A stretch of 64,000 nucleotides of DNA from positions 18,152,501 to 18,216,500 of the forward strand of contig JAWQUS010000010.1 of the NCBI GenBank assembly GCA_036365455.1, read 5' to 3'. Of this stretch, positions 41,497 to 51,167 are shown one piece after another (positions within the stretch are counted from its first letter, which is position 1; every line of letters starts with the position of its first letter). This stretch comes from Macrosoma leucophasiata (taxonomy: Eukaryota; Arthropoda; Insecta; Lepidoptera; Hedylidae). The notes under the pieces were generated by a model. The model saw nothing but the letters and a program-made list of their open reading frames with translations. It had not been told where the DNA came from and did no database searches. A program made the position numbers and the translations under genes.

Positions 41497-41653
41497 GAAA
41501 GCCACCCTTTATTGTATTCCCACAGTTTGTTGTATAATTTTAATTTATGCAGAAACAACTATTAATTACTATCGAGTAAGTTTAACCTACTTGACTGTTA
41601 GACGACGAATAAACTCAGTCTTCGGTTAGCTTTGTTTGCCTGCATTAATAATA

Positions 41654-42441
41654 AAAGTAATTCTTGTGCAGAGCAGCTTGTGGCGAGCTGTTGGTGAGTA
41701 GCGACACCACCCCCTACCATCATCTCGAGTTCCTCCGAGAGAACTGGGCTCCGCCTCGTCCGCCACACAGAGGTACGGCCGGACAGAGCATCAGGTCTCT
41801 CACCTCTGGCTTGCCTTCATTGGCCGGTCAGAGTGGGGCGCTAGAGGTATGGCATTTGCAGAAATTTAGATAATAGGCTGTTGTCTAAATTTCTGAAAGA
41901 GCCATACACTCGGGGGTGGAAGTGTCTAAAGGCATAATAGCGGGGAAGCCCGCTCCGAGCTCGAGATTACTCGCTCGTGATGGTGAAACCGGGGCCACAC
42001 CTCTCGACACCCCCAGCCTCTCTCAACAGTGTTGCCCCCTGTCGACCATCGGGTTGGCTGTTTGGGGGGCCCACCAAGGAGAGGCGAGTCACCACCTGCC
42101 TAAAGTAGGATTCGATAATGTGAGATGTTGAATATAGGCAGGTGCCGGATCTCACTCCATAGGCCCAGCCAGCTAGTCCCCCCAGTTCACCCACATAGCC
42201 CAAAGTTTGACAAATCACTTTTCATTACAATAGTCCCATGATATTCTGCGGGGTCTGTCTGTGTCTGTATTAACTATTTATGCAGCCAGAGGGAGGTCCC
42301 GCCGAATATAACCCATTACAAGGTAGATCAAAATTCTCGAAAGGGCCTCTACGTGTTGGACCCCATGTCCCCGCGCAAGCCTGACAAAGGTCCGGGGTTC
42401 AAATTGGACCCCGTGCTGACGAGAGACATAAAGTAATTCTT
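41654..42441. mobile_element. GC-rich retro-inserted sequence, 12-bp target duplication
   Basis: A 764-bp GC-rich block (41666-42429) sits in AT-rich DNA between identical AAAGTAATTCTT repeats (41654-41665 and 42430-42441). It has no poly-A tail; its right edge is 'GACGAGAGACATA'. Open frames 41664-41873 and 41916-42131 show no known domain. The pattern fits the tail of a non-LTR element that ends without poly-A (R1/R2-like is possible), or a retrotransposed structural RNA. A strong hairpin lies at 41847-41907. Confidence 0.65.
41847..41907 (+). repeat. 61-nt two-stem hairpin
   Basis: GTATGGC/GCCATAC (41847-41853 with 41901-41907) and CAGAAATTTAGA/TCTAAATTTCTG (41859-41870 with 41884-41895) are both perfect. 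They are separated by a symmetric 5x5 internal loop and capped by a 13-nt loop. It lies inside the GC-rich insert. The shape suggests a structured RNA element. Confidence 0.7.
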
Positions 42442-42805
42442 ATAAATTAATAAATTATGCATAAGCCAACCGACTGTTAAATAGGTCAAATTTAGAACAA
42501 CATGGTTAGTGATAGAAGGGCTATAAGCTGACGTGACGTCATGCTTGTCAGATGCCGTCGCCGTAATGGGGCTTAGTGTCTGCCGGCGCCAGTCTAGACG
42601 TGTGACGGGACCTTGGGTGTAATTTTATCTTATGAAATTTTCATCTCGGTACTGAATTTTTCATACTAAACCCTGTCATGCACTGGGATGTGTCACAACA
42701 GCTGCTTTATATAGGATGGTTTAAAATGGCTGTTACTCCTCTCGGGAAGTGAAACAAGCATCAAATAAGAGTAGGTAGCCTCAGTTATATCAGAAATAAG
42801 ACGTT
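42442..42805. other. unassigned DNA
   Basis: A TGACGTCA octamer at 42534-42541 in a GC-richer patch (42530-42610). No gene recognised. Confidence 0.35.
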
Positions 42806-42873
42806 ATTTTTTTTTTAATGTAATGGAAGTGGCAAACAAGCACACATTGATGTTAAATGATGACTGCAGCCTA
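42806..42873 (-). mobile_element. CTGGTGGTAG SINE, 3' scrap
   Basis: Poly-T then 'GGAAGTGGCAAACAAGC' and GATGACTGCAGCCTAC. Lacks the ATGCAGTTCAC block and everything upstream. Confidence 0.75.
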
Positions 42874-43229
42874 CAATACAAAAATCTACAAAGTGGATTT
42901 AATCGAAAACGGCTTATATCTGACCCTCATACACCTGGGGCTAATTTACCCCAAATTGATCCTAGTTTTACTGCTCGAGAAGACCAATTTCATGTCAGCC
43001 TGTATAAATACGACTAGTATGACTACAGCCTTTAGTTGCAAAGAGAAAAGCCATTTTATGTGGGTTCAATGGAAATAAATGATGCCAAGCCATTGTAAGT
43101 TTTAGAATCTTCCGTGACTCAGTGTAGACTGATGTAGCGTTTGACTAATAGATGTTTAAAAATAATGGTAAATGATCGCTACCGATTGAAACGTCTGACG
43201 GTATAGGGACTAGCTAAAATATTGTGATA
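42874..43229. other. unassigned DNA
   Basis: No recognisable feature. Confidence 0.35.
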
Positions 43230-43598
43230 CTAGCTGACCCGGCAAACTTCGTATTGCCTCACAATGAAATAATGTGTCAAAGGTTTGATAGGTACGGGCT
43301 GTTTGTATAGAAAAATGAATTCCCGTGGGAATGAGTGATTTTCCCGCAGTAAAAAGTAGCCTAAATGTTGGCCAGGCTTAGTCTATACACCACAAAAAGT
43401 TTCATTCGAATCCGTCCAGTATCTTCGGAGATTAGCCTGGACAAAGGGACAAACAGACAGACATAAAATTTAAAAATCATTGAAAAGTATTCTAATACTA
43501 TTTTAACATCGCCCCCAATTGGTTTTTCGTAAATATATACAATGTACAGACACGCGGATTTTACTGTTTTATTATATGTATATATGTATATACATAGA
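43230..43598 (-). mobile_element. non-autonomous Helitron
   Basis: Minus strand ends 'GAAGTTTGCCGGGTCAGCTAG' (CTAG at 43230-43233). The body carries 'ATTCGAATGAAACTTTTTGT' and GTCTGTCTGTTTGTCC, and the 5' end is TCTATGTATATACATATATA. The 3' end is shared with the 7861 family, while the body resembles the element at 63060-63495. Confidence 0.75.
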
Positions 43599-44588
43599 TA
43601 GGTAAAAGTTTACATTTTAATAGGTTCCCCGTCCAATGAATCACATGTGAGTGCATTGTTTAAGCTATTGTGTTTCCGATATGACAGGAAATGCGTTAAT
43701 GTACTAACACTACAAAGGCTACACTACTACCGTCCTATTTGAATGGTTTGCCCTCCATTGTTCGGTTGATTGTCTGCACTAGCGGAAGAAATCTCCTCCA
43801 TAAGTGGACAGTGGCATATGTGTGAGGCAAACAATATAAGGACGCAGGCATGTCTTATTTAATTTTTTTTATTATTTAATAGAAGTGTATGGATTCTGCT
43901 TAAAAATAATCTAACTTATTATAATGAGCATTCTTCATTAAAGCCATGGGTATATCGTCGGTTACGTTATTGAGTAACCACAAGACGCCCCCTTAATACG
44001 CGGGACTTATTACTATCGGTAAAATATGTGTCTAGACGGCACAACTCAGATTATGCCTTCAGGGAATACCTTCCATGAGGGTTAGTTGTGCGCGATTTTT
44101 GGCATCTCAGGGTAACTTAGTTACTATTTATAAAGAAACTTGTTTTACTACTTTCTCATGAAATGTCAAGGTGTATTTAACTTACTTATTTTAAAAGATT
44201 ATTCGCTGTAATATATTTGTATTTCACGATTTGCATTGCATTTGCATTGCACGAATTGCAATCTATTGGATTCGAAAATTGTTATTATGAGATAAAATTT
44301 CTAACAAATTAATAAACTAAGATTAAGGGAGAGAATTTCTCAGCAAGATAAATCTATAATCTCAATAAATTCTACTGTTTTTCAGTACCTATATCTTATT
44401 TAAAAACATTAATATCGTAAAAGGTGTCAAGTTCTTACGAACAAACGTGATATTGAGAATTGTAGCTTGCGAAAATTAACAAAGTTGAAGAGCTCGAAAG
44501 GATTTTTGTATAAATGTTCACTGTTGTGGTCTTCATTTTCCGAATTTAACTTATTTACTGATATGTAGAATAAATATTTGGGTACAAT
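43599..44588. other. unassigned DNA
   Basis: 43740-43800 ('GAATGGTTTGCCCTCCATTG', 'CACTAGCGGAAGAA') recurs diverged at 45822-45870, an unnamed repeat. Otherwise nothing recognised. Confidence 0.4.
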
Positions 44589-44925
44589 TTAAAACTTATG
44601 GATTGTATAAGACTGGCGATGTGCTAAATCAGTGGTTCCCAAACTACTTTTTCTTGTAGACACCTTTTAATTTTTTTCTTGTTTCGCTACATTTATATCA
44701 CAGGTCCATATTTGCAATTTTTATTCACGCCTACGTAGACCCCCATAGAGTCTCCCATGGACCCCAAAGGATCCTCCTGGACCACTTTGGGAATCACCGT
44801 TCACCTAAATTATGTTCAGTGTCAGTCCAAAGCCTGGAATCTAGACATCAGCCTTGAAAGCTTTGCTCCTCTTATTATTAAGCTCTTCTACCTAAGTATC
44901 TAATGTGTGTAGTAATTACGAATCA
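44589..44925 (+). repeat. local duplication unit 1, interrupted by hAT
   Basis: 'GACTGGCGATGTGCTAAAT' before the hAT element and 'ATTATGTTCAGTGTCAGTCC', 'TCTAGACATCAGCCTTGAAA' after it match unit 2 at 45250-45412, where the sequence is continuous. Confidence 0.7.
44622..44810 (+). mobile_element. hAT-like MITE with paralogous empty site
   Basis: Element 44630-44802, starting CAGTGGTTCCCAAACTAC and ending TTTGGGAATCACCG plus a few bases. Flanks are TGCTAAAT and ACCTAAAT (6 of 8 match). The uninterrupted paralogue at 45268-45295 gives the pre-insertion sequence. Confidence 0.8.
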
Positions 44926-45039
44926 GATAATTCATATGTTATTGTATCATCTCGTTACAAACTTTCCTTATTTAAATATAAAAAAGGATTCTGAAAACAT
45001 ATTGACAAACTGTTGTAGAATTGGAACTATCAACTATTT

Positions 45040-45236
45040 GACGACCCGGTTAGTGCAGCGGTGTGAGATGACCGTTTGATTCGAAGGGTCGCGGGTTCGA
45101 TCCCCGTATCGGAACAAATATTTGTATGGCTTACAGAGTTTCGGGTCTGAGTGTTAGTGTATGTGTTGTATGTGTACAATGCCACCCACGACACAGGTTT
45201 ATACCTAGTGTGGGGCTGTGAGTGTAAGCGTATTTT
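45040..45236 (+). mobile_element. tRNA-derived SINE, full length
   Basis: Good copy: 'GACGACCCGGTTAGTGCAGC', A box GTTAGTGCAGCGGTG, B box GGTTCGATCCC, body 'GTGTATGTGTTGTATGTGTA' and 'CCCACGACACAGGTTTATAC', end GTGAGTGTAAGCGTATTTTA. The anticodon arm is replaced by GATGACCGTTTGATTCG-type sequence, so it is not a tRNA gene. Open frames on both strands are incidental. Confidence 0.85.
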
Positions 45237-45249
45237 ATTTATCAAAGCT

Positions 45250-45412
45250 AGTTTAAAATATTTGGATACAAAATATACTGGCGATGTTCTTAATTATGTT
45301 CAGTGTCAGCCCAAAGCCTCGTGTCTAGACATCAGCCTTGAAGGCTTCGCTCCCCTAATGATTCTGAAGCTCGTGTACACATGGTTGCCTTATGTGTGTA
45401 ATGAACTTATGA
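45250..45412 (+). repeat. local duplication unit 2
   Basis: Paralogue of 44589-44925 without the hAT insert. About 120 bp align well after 'CTGGCGATGTTCTTAATTAT'. Confidence 0.7.
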
Positions 45413-45466
45413 TGTGGGTTGTATAACAATATTCTTTTTTACGTATCAGAGAACGTGTATAGTATA

Positions 45467-45648
45467 CTAGCTGTTGCCCGCGGCTTCGCCCACGTGGATG
45501 TCGTTTAAAAAGTAGCCTATGTTCTTTCTCAAAGTCAACTCTATCTCTGTACCAAATTTTATGAAATCGGTTCAGTCGTTTGAACGTGAAAAGGTAACAG
45601 GCAGACACACAGACAGACAGACTTTCGCATTTATAATATTAGTAGGGA
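45467..45648 (-). mobile_element. non-autonomous Helitron
   Basis: Minus strand starts TCCCTACTAATATTATAAAT and ends 'GGGCGAAGCCGCGGGCAACA' + GCTAG. Contains the family box 'CGACTGAACCGATTTCATAA' and CTGTCTGTCTGTGTG. This is a canonical lepidopteran Helitron end pair. Confidence 0.85.
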
Positions 45649-46380
45649 AATAGGGATTATTCAATAACATTTCACATGACCATCTGATGAACCAAAGCCT
45701 GCCTATAATGGATATGCGATAACCGCTACGCTTGGCATGCGGATTGGCGTTCGCAATGTGGGTAGTTTTATTGCAGGATGCTGTTGCTGATCTTGCTTTA
45801 TTGTATTTACAACTGCTATTGGAATGGTTTGTCCGCCATTGTTGGCTGACTACACTAACGGAAGAATCCCTTACATTAGGAGAAAATTCTTTCACAAGTG
45901 AGGTCGTCAACTCCCGACGCCGGGCCGTAATGATATGAACTAATACTACATTGTAAACAACTTAACATTAAGAATGTAAAGGTTTGTTTGTTTGATAGAA
46001 AGCCATGTATGATATGAATGAAATTATTTGTATGAAATTACATTGACAAGTTAAAACTTAAAGCCTTAATTGAGAAACGTACAGCAAAAAATTGTTTAGC
46101 TTTAATAATAATAGGACCTTTATCTCGATAAATGATGTTTTTGTGTGCGAAGTTGGATGTTATAAAAGATGTAATAATGAAATTAATTGTTAACTCTCAT
46201 TTATTTGTTATTGCAAACAATGCGCTTGCCACTAATGTAAATATTGACTACAGTTTATTCATGAAATATGACTTGAATTGCAATCGTAATGAATATTTAA
46301 TATCATTCAATAGTTACATTTTAAATATCCAATAAAGCCTTGATTAAATGACCAATGGTAATTTCCAAACACATGTACAG
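45649..46380. other. unassigned DNA
   Basis: Contains the second copy of the GGAATGGTTTG...GCCATTG repeat (45822-45870). The frame 46132-46335 is AT-rich and probably chance. Confidence 0.4.
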
Positions 46381-46870
46381 AACGTACGCGGGTCTCACAC
46401 AATAAGTCCTTCATTACACAGCCTTCCAATAACGCTAACGAAGATCATTATCATCCCTCCTACACAACTAGGCACTACTATGCACCCTTGAGTGCAGCGT
46501 CGAAGGTTGCCTTGGTGCATTGACACCGGTTAGGCGGCGAAATTGGGAATGTAGTTGAGGTAGGGACGATCAGGGCAGGACGGGACTTTTCGGTTCGGTT
46601 GGTTTATATCAGGATGGTAGTATTAAGCAACAGGTGGTCGAGGTGACGGTTCTGCGCATTACGTAAGGCGGGCGGCGCGCGCAGGTCATTCAGTCGGTAG
46701 TACGGGAGTATCGATTAGGCGTACGCCAAGCATCGATCTGGCGACCGTTGTGTGCCCACCGAGCGTCTTTTTAAGTGTTTCGTCTTAGACTGTCTCTTGT
46801 ATTTTTAATCTGTATCGCTTATTGTGGTGTCTGACATGGATTTGACGTTGATTCGGTCTGTCGTCGGGTT
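46381..46870 (+). promoter_or_regulatory. CpG-richer block, candidate promoter and 5' UTR
   Basis: GC rises from about 46500. 'GGCGGGCGGCGCGCGCAGG' is followed by TTCAGTCGGTAGTA (46688-46701), an arthropod-type initiator. A T-rich leader then leads to an ATG at 46836. The nearest repeat (a LINE tail) begins only at 46886. No transcript evidence. Confidence 0.35.
46836..46870 (+). CDS. candidate first coding exon (MDLTLIRSVVG)
   Basis: ATG in context TGAC-ATG-G gives MDLTLIRSVVG, then GTAAGT at 46871, a strong donor, in phase 2. A LINE tail starts 15 bp into the presumed intron. The product is not recognisable from eleven residues. Support is the combination of an initiator-like motif about 145 bp upstream, CpG-rich context and the donor. 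Confidence 0.25.
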
Positions 46871-47192
46871 GTAAGTTTTGGCGGGTTTATTTATTTATTT
46901 AATACTTTATTGCCACAATATTAAACATATTGACAAATGGCGAACTTAACGCTAATAGCACTCTTTTCCAGTTAACCATCGGGAGTCTAGAGAGCTATCT
47001 GAGTGGCACAACAGTTAAATACGGAGAAACTATAAAAACAAAAGTATTACTTATTATAAAATACACAATACTATATATACATATATAGTAATTCATACAT
47101 AAACATAATTATAAATAACTACATAAACATAACACAAATACAATAATATACATATATTTGTAGCTACACATAATTTATAAACATACATATTA

Positions 47193-47390
47193 TCTTAATA
47201 TATATAAATCCCGTGTCACAATGTTTGTCCTCAATGGACTCCTAAACCACTTAACCGATTATAATAAACTCGCACACCATGTGCAGTTCGATCCAACTTG
47301 AGAGATAGGATAGTTTAAATCTCAATTCATAGTCGTAATATTATGTAAGTACCTAAATTACAACCGTGCGAAGCCGGTACGGACCGCTAG
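47193..47390 (+). mobile_element. short non-autonomous Helitron
   Basis: Starts TCTTAATATATATAAATCCC, ends 'GCGAAGCCGGTACGGACCGC' + TAG. Same family as 12237-12421. It lies in the 3' UTR of the LINE, so it is younger than that LINE copy. Confidence 0.8.
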
Positions 47391-47489
47391 TTATATAATA
47401 AAATATACTTACACATAAATAAATAAACAATTTGGATGATGATTTCCGATAAGGATTCCCACTAAGGATTCACACACATACTCGTATAA

Positions 47490-49260
47490 TTATCTTAAAA
47501 GATGTTTCTTTAAATTGTTTTTAAACGTTAGTCTCGAACAAGATCTTTGGAGGACATCTGGCAGCGCATTCCACAATCGAGCTGCTTGAACAGTAAAAGA
47601 GTTAGCAACGAAACCAGATCTATGAAGGGGTATAGAAAGAGTGAGAGATTCATTAGAGCGACGATGTAATGAGTGAGAAGAGCAGAGATATTGGTAATTA
47701 TTTTTTAAATAAGTAGGAGAGGAAACGTCAAAAAGAATTGAAAAAAGTTGACACAGAATTCTGGATTGTCTACGTTGGCGGATAGATAGCCATTTAAGTT
47801 CAGTACGGAAACCGGACACATGGTCAAATTTACGAAGACGGAAGATGAACAGGATTGCATTATTAACTACTCGGTCTAGTTTATCAACACCAGCCTCATT
47901 TAAGTCCAGATAACACGCATCAGCATAATCTATTATAGGAAAAATTAGTGCCTGTACAAGTCGAATTTTCAACGGTATGGGTAGGAAATTTCTCAATCTA
48001 TTCAGTGAACTTAATGACGCTTAGGCAGCACGACAAACTTCAGTGACTTGCACGTTCCAGCTGAGAGTGGCATCTATATGCAGTCCTAGGTCCTTAACAG
48101 ATGGGCGAAATGTAATTTTCTGGCCCTCAAAAGTGACAGGTGCAACGGAACAGAGATCTAATTTGGCAAGCTGCTTTTGACTGCCAACTACAATCGCCTG
48201 ACACTTGTTAAGATTAACTTAAATGCCGAATTTATGAGACCACATGCTTATAATTTGTAAGTTAGTGTTAATTTTGGTAATACACTTGCTAATATTACTA
48301 ATGTTAGATTGGCCGTATATTTGCAAGTCGTCAGCATAAAAGTGGTAGGAGCAGTGAAGTTGGTAACATAATGTGTTAATAAAAATGGTGAACAGCAGAG
48401 GTGATAGTATACCACCCTGCGGTACACCAGTCTTCAAATTCCTCCAGTCTGACAGATTTTCATTTAGACGAACTGCTTGTTGTCTGTTCCTGAGGTATGC
48501 TGAAAACCAATCTAAGACTATTGTAGAGAATTGTAGGTGTTTTAATAAGGCAAGAAGGATATCGTGGTCAACCATATTAAAGGCGTTTGAAAAATCTATA
48601 AGAACAAGGACTGTGACCAGTTTATCCTCCATGCCATTACGAATATCATCAGTGACCTTCAGGAGTGCAGTAGAGGTGCTATGAACTACGAGTAATAAGT
48701 TTATGCTGTTCCAGAAAAGAAGAAACCTGCCTGTGGACGACAGCCTCCAGAGTTTTGGAAAGGAATGGAAGTATTGAAATTGGCCTATACTCGTTTAATT
48801 CACGGGGGTTACTGGTTGTAGGAATAGGAATAACAAAAGCTTTTTGCCAAATTAAAGGAAATTCCCCGCATAGCATTGAGAAATTAATTAAGTGAGTTAG
48901 AACAGGAACTATGGAATGTGGCTCTTACCAACTTATTACACTGGTTGCGGGCGGCCTTATATAGACACCAATTTTCGTCGCGTTTGAAGGTTCGAAAGGC
49001 TCTGTCCCGCCGAGACATGGCCATACGGATGCCCCTCGTGATCCATGGAGCAAGAGGACGCTTTAGTTTGACGGCCCTAACAGGCGCTTAAGTATCATAC
49101 AACGATAATAGAATAGAGTTGAAATTATTAATTTTGGTATCAATCAATAACGCAGAATAAACATTAGAAAAATCTAAAATTTCAACGGCTTCATTTAATA
49201 AATTAAAATCAATTTTGGCAAAATTTCGCATCCACACCACTTCAGGCTTAATCTTTTAAT
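47490..49260 (-). pseudogene. LINE reverse transcriptase remnant
   Basis: RNA-dependent DNA polymerase of a non-LTR retrotransposon, read on the minus strand. Order: linker 'LKRPLAPWITRGIRMAMSRR' (~49060); 'ELNEYRPISILPFLSKTLEA' (RT fingers, ~48770); 'LVLIDFSNAFNMVDHDILLA' (motif A, 48610-48550); 'GVPQGGILSPLLFTIFIN' (motif B, ~48420); 'YHFYADDLQIYGQ' (catalytic motif C, ~48330). The C-terminal part is 'IFPIIDYADACYLDLNEA' and 'TVQAARLWNALPDVLQ', to 47490. Near 48900 the linker 'ARNQCNKLV' joins directly to 'FSMLCGEFPLIWQKAF', so the sequence between is deleted. In-frame stops occur near 48220, 48020 and 49090, with a frameshift near 48660. Non-functional. Confidence 0.85.
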
Positions 49261-49555
49261 TTTAAGTTTGTATGTTAAGAAAATCAAATCGTGTTTATAG
49301 GTCTCTCTTGAATAAGCTATTGCCATATATACACCTAAACATATATCTTTCCTGACCCCTTTTACGACTTCCACCGATAGCGTCAAACAATCATCCGTTT
49401 TAGGAATCAACCTGTACATTTTTGGCATATCCTCCTGTTTTAAGATCTTCCTAAGATTTTAACCCATAAACATACAGGCAAAGTAAGGGACACTAAAATT
49501 CTTAGAGAAATTTTTGGGGCATTGGTTGTTAGTGAAGCATATTATATTTATATCT

Positions 49556-49853
49556 TACTGGTGGTAGAGCTCCAGTGACGGAGCTCGCGGGCGTAGGCAC
49601 CACCGCATTACCTAATATACTTGCCGTTAAATGGTAGTGTTCAACACTATCGTGTTCCGGTCAGGTGGTAATGTACGGCCCTGTAATTTCCGGCACAGAG
49701 GCATAAGACCTTAGGCCTCAGGAGTGGTAACGCATCTGCATTTTGACCTTGGTCTTTGTGTGGGTGTCTATAGGCTGCAGTCATCACTTAACATCAATGT
49801 GAACTGCATGCTTGTTTACCACTTCCATTACATAAAAAAAAAAAAAAAAAAAA
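49556..49853 (+). mobile_element. CTGGTGGTAG SINE, full length, long A tail
   Basis: Near consensus with an uninterrupted 19-A tail. It is among the youngest copies in the window. Confidence 0.92.
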
Positions 49854-49927
49854 TTAAAATCGCTGTATACATATTAACTGTATTTTCTCAATTTTTATAA
49901 GAAGATAATTTCACTTTACATTTAATA

Positions 49928-50432
49928 ACATTACATTATAATAATATTCTGAGAGCCTGCGACGCCCAGACCTTCGTTATATTATAAAAAAACCTGGAAA
50001 TTCTTCTATATATGTCCCCTATACAGGTATAAGCAAAACCAAAATATACAACCTGGGCAGCGGTGGCTTTGGCAGGTAACAGGTAGTAAAGGTGGGTAAA
50101 ACTGTGTTTCAAATTTGTGATAGTATAAAACTTAGTTTTCATATATTTTAACTAAAAATCATATTAAACCGCCTCGTCTATCGGCGGACACTTTGGACGG
50201 TGGCAACCCCTTGCCAGACACCCTCACAGTCTAATTATTTATAAATCTACTTTCGTCATAGTATAAAATCTGACTTTTATATATGTTATTCAGAAAACTA
50301 TACGAATAATGTTTCCACAATTCCCAGTCACTTTCGATGGTTCCCCTATCTTCCCAGGCACATTGAAGTCTACTCCAGGCGTGCGCGCGATGAATATACA
50401 TGTACGTTGGTGCGAGTGAAATAGCATGATCG
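49928..50432 (-). repeat. ~500-bp inverted repeat, left arm
   Basis: Reverse complement of 52845-53338 with scattered substitutions. It includes 'AGCCTGCGACGCCCAGACCT', 'GGACGGTGGCAACCCCTTGC' and, on the minus strand, an open frame ending at 50231. The stop-to-stop frame reads SLAPTYMYIHRAHAWSRLQC, then 'AWEDRGTIESDWELWKHYSY', then SFLNNIYKSQILYYDESRFI + NN. The family is not recognised. Confidence 0.8.
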
Positions 50433-50595
50433 GTCCACGGCGATCTCTTTCTGCGCATCAGCTGTCTCGTACTCCGTAATATATATTGTGTAGTGTGAAC
50501 TGTTATACGTACAGAAACCGTTGAATAATTAATTTGTTATAAAAGTGAGGGAAAATTAATTTTGTTCTGAAGAGACATTAAAGAAATGTCAAACT

Positions 50596-50799
50596 GACGA
50601 TCCGCTTAGCCCAACGGTGTGAGATGACCGTTTAATTCGAAGGGTCACGGGTTCGATCTCCGCACCGGGACCAATTTTTGTATGGGCTACAGATATTTGT
50701 TTCGGGTCTGAGTGTTTGTGTATGTGTTATATGTGTATAACGGTACCCACGACACAGGTTTATACCTTCTGTGGGGCTGTGAGTGTAAGAGTATTTTTA
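50596..50799 (+). mobile_element. tRNA-derived SINE, full length
   Basis: Same family as 45040-45236. Head 'GACGATCCGCTTAGCCCAAC', B box GGTTCGATCTC, full body, end GTGAGTGTAAGAGTATTTTT. Confidence 0.82.
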
Positions 50800-50862
50800 T
50801 AACTGAAAGTCAGAAAAAAACATATCCTTAAATATGCGAACATTATTTTACTTGATAAATAT

Positions 50863-51045
50863 ACAGATGGAGGTTATCACCGGAAATGCCAGAAAACATT
50901 CACAGGCGTACTACAATTCTGAGCCTGCAGATTTTCAAAAAGAAAAAGAGTAAACAAGAAGTCGTTCAGTGTAGACAACTCATCGCCAGATACACCGGTA
51001 GTACCTGAGTTAACTACTGAACTCGCAACAAAATCTCCGATACCA
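50863..51045 (+). pseudogene. possible zinc-knuckle-like protein fragment
   Basis: One frame reads 'YTDGGYHRKCQKTFTGVLQF', a stop, then 'ACRFSKRKRVNKKSFSVDNS' and 'SPDTPVVPELTTELATKS'. The H-x3-C spacing and serine-rich continuation are reminiscent of repetitive 'YH..C...FT' proteins found in invertebrate mobile DNA, but the match is from memory and weak. Confidence 0.2.
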
Positions 51046-51167
51046 TTACACCAAACTTTATTTTTTTACTTTGTTTTGTAATGGCTATAATTAAAAGAAT
51101 TAAATTATACGATCTAAGTTATTTACTCTCCTTATAGTAAAACCAACATACATCAAAATTGATCTCC

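Larger units (their letters stand above)
46886..49435 (-). mobile_element. decayed non-LTR retrotransposon (CR1/Daphne-like), Helitron nested in tail
   Basis: 3' end at 46886 with ATTTATTTATTT and 'CCACAATATTAAACATATTG' + ACAAATGGCGAACTT. The 3' UTR is interrupted by the Helitron at 47193-47390. Protein sequence covers 47490-49435 with stops, frame changes and a deletion. The most upstream part (49195-49435) looks like the end of an endonuclease domain, but that is weak. Confidence 0.75.

Noticed and set aside
42534..42541. TGACGTCA (CRE) octamer, also at 18849
   Set aside because: Single 8-mers are expected by chance in 64 kb and neither sits near a supported promoter.
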